From Chara braunii (taxonomy: Eukaryota > Streptophyta > Charophyceae > Charales > Characeae), in NCBI GenBank assembly GCA_003427395.1, contig BFEA01000141.1:795520-842151 (forward strand): a stretch of 46,632 nucleotides of DNA, read 5' to 3'. A program made the translations under genes and the position numbers. This document shows, one piece after another, positions 43,315 to 46,632 of this stretch. Every line of letters starts with the position of its first letter. Within the stretch, counting starts at the first letter, position 1. The notes under the pieces were generated by a model. The model did no database searches and was not told the origin of the DNA. It saw nothing but the letters and a program-made list of their open reading frames with translations.

Positions 43315-44480
43315 GGACTGGGCCTATCCTAAGTTGGACGGTCCAGTCCCTTGTTTATTTTAGGGGTTTTTGAACACGAGGATGGACACCCCAAGCTGGA
43401 AAGGCTCAGAGGCCTGATGTTTCTTTTTTGGGTTGCTGAAAACAGAGCTGGAAATATTCTAAGTTGCGTAGACCCAGTTCTGTGTGTGTTTTCTTCTGAG
43501 GGGAACACAGGTATAAGGTTGAGCGTACCCTTAAGTTAGGGCGGCTCAATCATAAGCCATGAACAAAAAAACTAACCAAAGTATGTAATTTTGATATATA
43601 TTATACGAATCTATATCAACTGACAGATCGGGCACCCTAAGTTGGGAAAGCCAGTCAGTAAGTCAGGTAGAACAAAAAGAAAAGAAGAGCAAGTGAAGAA
43701 TATAATGAAGGTAACTCGGGCAGGCTGAGCGTACCCTTAAGTTAGGGTGGTTCAGTTCTATGCTCGTGATAACACGAAAGGTCAGAGAGTTAGTATAAAT
43801 TGGTTTTTATTTTCCCTTCTAAACAGAAGGCAGAGTTGGATCTCTCCCTAAGTTGGGTAGGTCTGACCATCTGCCTAATAAGAGAGAAAACCATAAAGTT
43901 TGTGCCAAAGTATTCATGGTTGTTGTAAACTGTTGTTGCGGAGGCTATACGTACCCTTAAGTTAGGGCGGCTTAGTCACACGTCGTCTGTACTTCTTCAG
44001 GCAGATCAGGCGTACCCTTAAGTTAGGGCGGTTTGGTCACATTGCCTTATGTAACTTCAACTATTTAGGCTAACTATGTGTACCCCTAAGTTGGGGCGGC
44101 CTAGCGATATGCCATTGTCGTTGATATTATGTAGGTTGGACGTACCCTTAAGTTAGGGCGGTCTGACCATTTGTCGTTCGTGTTTGTTTAGGCAGATTAG
44201 GCATACCCCTAAGTTGGGGCAGCCTAATCCTATGCCCTATGTAACTTGTTTAAAACTGACTAGGCATACCCTTAAGTTAGGGCAGCCTCGATTTATGCTT
44301 CATGTCGTCAGTTAAGCAGAAGTCAGACGTACCCTTAAGTTAGGGCGGTCTGGTCATATGTTTTATGACTAGAGTCGATGTTGTGTTGGACATACCCTTA
44401 AATTATGGCAGTCCAGTTGTGTGTTTTTACTTGTTTACTTTGGCAGGTAAGACATACCCTTAAGTTAGGGCTTTGTCTGA
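43315..44480 (+). repeat. Array of about 16 two-stem hairpin units
   Basis: Clear units at 43315-43349, 43442-43483, 43517-43551, 43619-43659, 43723-43757, 43828-43876, 43943-43977, 44004-44038, 44066-44103, 44134-44168, 44195-44229, 44259-44295, 44322-44355, 44385-44417 and 44447-44479, plus a worn one near 43385. The core is CCCTTAAGTTAGGG or CCCCTAAGTTGGGG. Around it lie outer arms of 7-10 bases that differ from unit to unit yet pair with each other, for example GATTAGGC with GCCTAATC, GGTTGGAC with GTCTGACC, and ACAGAGCTGG with CCAGTTCTGT. Spacing tightens to about 60-70 bases in the right half. No open frame spans it. Confidence 0.85.
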
Positions 44481-44867
44481 TCGTATGCCACATAAGCAAG
44501 GAGGACATACAAAGGGAGAAAACTGAGTGATCTAACGAACTACTTGGGTCAAACTAATGTGGGATTGTGAGAGATGTCTGTTTATGCATGTTTATGGGCT
44601 CTCACTCTGGAGCGTTTTTTTCAATAGGTCAGCTGTTTAGATGTTCGCCAAGTGTTGGAGCCATAGGTAGGTGAGATGGATGATGGGAGGGAGAGTTTGG
44701 GATAAAGATAGGATTGACCTTACTTGAAATTACAGTTGACGATAGCTCACGATACCATCGTCTGGAAAGGGATCGTGTAAACTATCTTCAATCCCAACTA
44801 TCAAGCAAGTGTCAGAAGTTAGTCTCAAGTATAACTTTGCTTTGTCTTTCTGTTTTCAACTTTGTAT
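44481..44867. other. No gene recognised; one isolated hairpin
   Basis: Unique A/T-rich sequence between two hairpin groups. GACGAT near 44738 pairs with ATCGTC near 44757 across a short loop. Confidence 0.4.
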
Positions 44868-45083
44868 AAATTTTGGCAGTCTCCTGTTCCTACGGGAAGC
44901 GCTGCCGAAATTTCTACAAATCTGAAAGAGTTAGTTATTTTTGGACTCATAGAAATTCTGAAAAGGCATTTTTCCTACGGGAAGCGCTGCCGAAATTTTG
45001 TAGAATTTGGAGAGTTAGATTATTTTCAGTTAGGAGAAATCTGGCAATCCATCTTGTTTAGGGGATATGCTGCCGGAATTTCT
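44868..45083 (+). repeat. Three hairpins of a second type
   Basis: 44868-44913 pairs AAATTTTGGCAG with CTGCCGAAATTT (one G-T pair) around TTCC-TAC-GGGAA. 44953-45008 pairs AAATTCT with AGAATTT around the same TTCCTACGGGAAGCGCTGCC core. 45035-45083 pairs AGAAATCTGGCA with TGCCGGAATTTCT with one bulge. The layout is again outer stem plus small inner stem. Confidence 0.75.
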
Positions 45084-45218
45084 TACATTTTTAGATAAAC
45101 ATCAGAGGTTAGTTAGGAAGGTAAGATTATTTCTTGATTACTCAAGCATGGGTACTGGCTTTGTTGCATTGCAGGTCACCGTTATGTATATTGATTCAAG
45201 GCTTGACTATCTTCAAGT

Positions 45219-45260
45219 TGATCCTACGAGGATCATTTTTCTGTTATCCTTAGATAACAG
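45219..45260. repeat. Two adjacent perfect hairpins
   Basis: TGATCCT-ACG-AGGATCA (45219-45235) and CTGTTATC-CTTA-GATAACAG (45241-45260), separated by a T run. They resemble stem-loops of a 3' end, but no gene precedes them. Confidence 0.7.
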
Positions 45261-45772
45261 GTCGGTTTTCGGATCAACTCTAATCCACTCTTGTCACTCA
45301 ACCTAAAGGTTTTAGCCCTGTGGTTTGATTTGTTTTGTTGTGTTTTTACCCGGACTTTAATTGAATGACCATTTAATAAAGATGCTGAGTATTTTATTTT
45401 GAGAGTTGCGCAAAGAGTGGGGTTTGTATGGCTAAAGCGAGGGTTGTGAGCGCAGAGAATGGTTGAAGTTGACCCCGTGCAGTGTGTGCTATGTTGATGT
45501 GGATCTTTCATGTGATTGCAGGTATGTTGTGTGAGTTGAATCCAGACTTGATTTTGTCAGTGAATATACATAAACTTTTGAAGGAAGTCGCACTGTGATT
45601 GTGAGAGTGATCATCTCCTATCTAATAACTTTTATATCATAATTTCTTGTGTCCACACGACCCATTGAGGTCGCGCACAGTGATTAGATAAGTTCTCAAT
45701 CGAGAGAAAAAAGAGATCCCTTCGTAACTCTTGCTTTTTAGAATTAGTATGGTTGGACGTTGTAGTCCGCGG

Positions 45773-45844
45773 CAACCGTCAAAGTCAAACCCCTCTGCAC
45801 AGGGTGCAGAAGAGGGTGTGGTCTTCAACCACGCATGACGGTTG
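45773..45844. ncRNA. 72-base three-way-junction-like fold
   Basis: Outer stem CAACCGTCA with TGACGGTTG (nine pairs). Inside it are two separate stem-loops: CCCTCTGCA with TGCAGA-A-GAGGG (one bulged A) and GTGGT with ACCAC. It resembles a compact structured RNA or a folded inverted-repeat element. It is not a tRNA: there are only two inner arms and no box A/B. The palindrome CGACACT-TG-AGTGTCG follows at 45884-45899. Confidence 0.5.
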
Positions 45845-45899
45845 TCTAGCGTCAAGAGATTAACTACTCAAGCGCTTGTCAGCCGACACTTGAGTGTCG

Positions 45900-46632
45900 A
45901 ACGTGACCCCCGAGATTAACGAGGATCGCGTGAGTATGGGTACTTCACAGTACGCCATCATTCCGACCGCTTGAGTACGTTGTCGCACTTATTCCAGTCA
46001 GTCTGCTTCTGGCGACCGGAAAGCCAATAGGCTGTCACGCAGGATTTTGTATGTGACTGCAATAAATAAAATAAATTAAATAATGCAAATCCCTTCCTGT
46101 TGTGTGCGTCCGGCTTCGAGCGAGACCCTTTAATTGCGATCTTCGCCGGTCCTCGGTCTTAGGAATCTTTTATTTTGATTCGGAACAGCAGAGAATTACA
46201 CAAACAATAATTATAAAGTTATGGGGTGCTATGCATGCATCAACTATGTCAATCTGATTTTGAGAACTGTGAGAAAACATCCTCGAAAGCAATCATCGAG
46301 CAAGAATAATGCAGAAAATAAGACTGACTGACTCGAGCAAAGACGTGGGCAATTGGACGAGGGAAGAATGAGAACTCATAATAATCCCAGAAAGTACATG
46401 TAAACGGGTATGGTCAGCACCTCTCAGGAGTCCTCACTCATCCCTCTGGTCTGTCTCTCTCAATCTCTCTTTTCACTGATCTCCTCTGGTGCTAAGACCC
46501 ACGCCCTCGTACAATCTGAGACTGAGGCTTCGTGACAAGAAGCCACCTGTAGCCAGCAAGCTCTGAGCAAGGTCATCCGAGGCACATGACATGGTAATTA
46601 ACCATAGAGCGACATTCCTCCCACAATGTAGG
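45900..46632. other. No gene recognised
   Basis: A/T-rich unique sequence with an ATAA-rich patch at about 46060-46085. No domain or repeat array seen. Confidence 0.4.

Noticed and set aside
43315-44480. CRISPR-like array (short repeat, regular spacing)
   Set aside because: Repeats are not identical, spacing is uneven, the variable parts are self-complementary arms rather than free spacers, no cas gene is near, and the context is eukaryotic.
1-46632. Prokaryotic operon or defence system
   Set aside because: No bacterial gene density, ribosome sites or operon structure; all recognisable coding sequence is from eukaryotic retroelements.

Overview
The window looks like repeat-dense nuclear DNA from a green-plant-lineage eukaryote, most likely a charophyte alga such as Chara. 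The reasons are initiator-Met-tRNA primer sites of the plant type (TGGTATCAGAGC), chromodomain-bearing Ty3/gypsy retrotransposons, L1-type LINEs with plant-style ORF1 proteins, telobox-like motifs, and a gag protein of a kind I associate with Chara braunii. The species call is from memory of protein style, not from a search. I see no intact host gene.

Left block, 118-4463: a decayed LINE (LINE-1 here), reading on the minus strand. ORF1 is to the right, the start of ORF2 (endonuclease) is to the left, and it is cut off near position 118.

Middle block, 4464-25605: an array of minus-strand Ty3/gypsy material. Read in the direction of transcription (right to left) it runs: LTR-B, primer site, leader, gag-B, then a pol of another family (A) fused in frame, then LTR-A, primer site, leader, gag-A/pol-A, LTR-A, primer site, leader, and the start of a further gag-A. 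The two pol-A copies share at least five disabling lesions at identical places, so the array probably grew by duplication or recombination of an already dead element. LTR-B ends inside the reverse transcriptase of a second LINE.

Second LINE, 25606-about 30260 (LINE-2), also minus strand. It holds the N-terminal half of reverse transcriptase, a nearly complete endonuclease with its catalytic residues, and ORF1, all in pieces. Its upstream side (about 31150-32811) is made of C/T-rich tandem repeats that could be 5'-UTR monomers.

Right block, 34500-46632: non-coding repeats. These are a GA microsatellite interrupted by a gap, about 3.4 kb of minisatellite with 90-92 and 81 bp unit classes, smaller tandem duplications, and then the most unusual feature: about 16 short hairpin units (43315-44480). 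They share a core of the form CCCTTAAGTTAGGG, while their outer stems differ in sequence but stay self-complementary. The mismatches I could count by hand are G-U type on the plus strand only, and some core pairs change together, which suggests a structure kept at the RNA level. Further hairpin groups follow at 44868-45083 and 45219-45899, and hairpins with a similar two-stem plan occur in both gypsy family A leaders.
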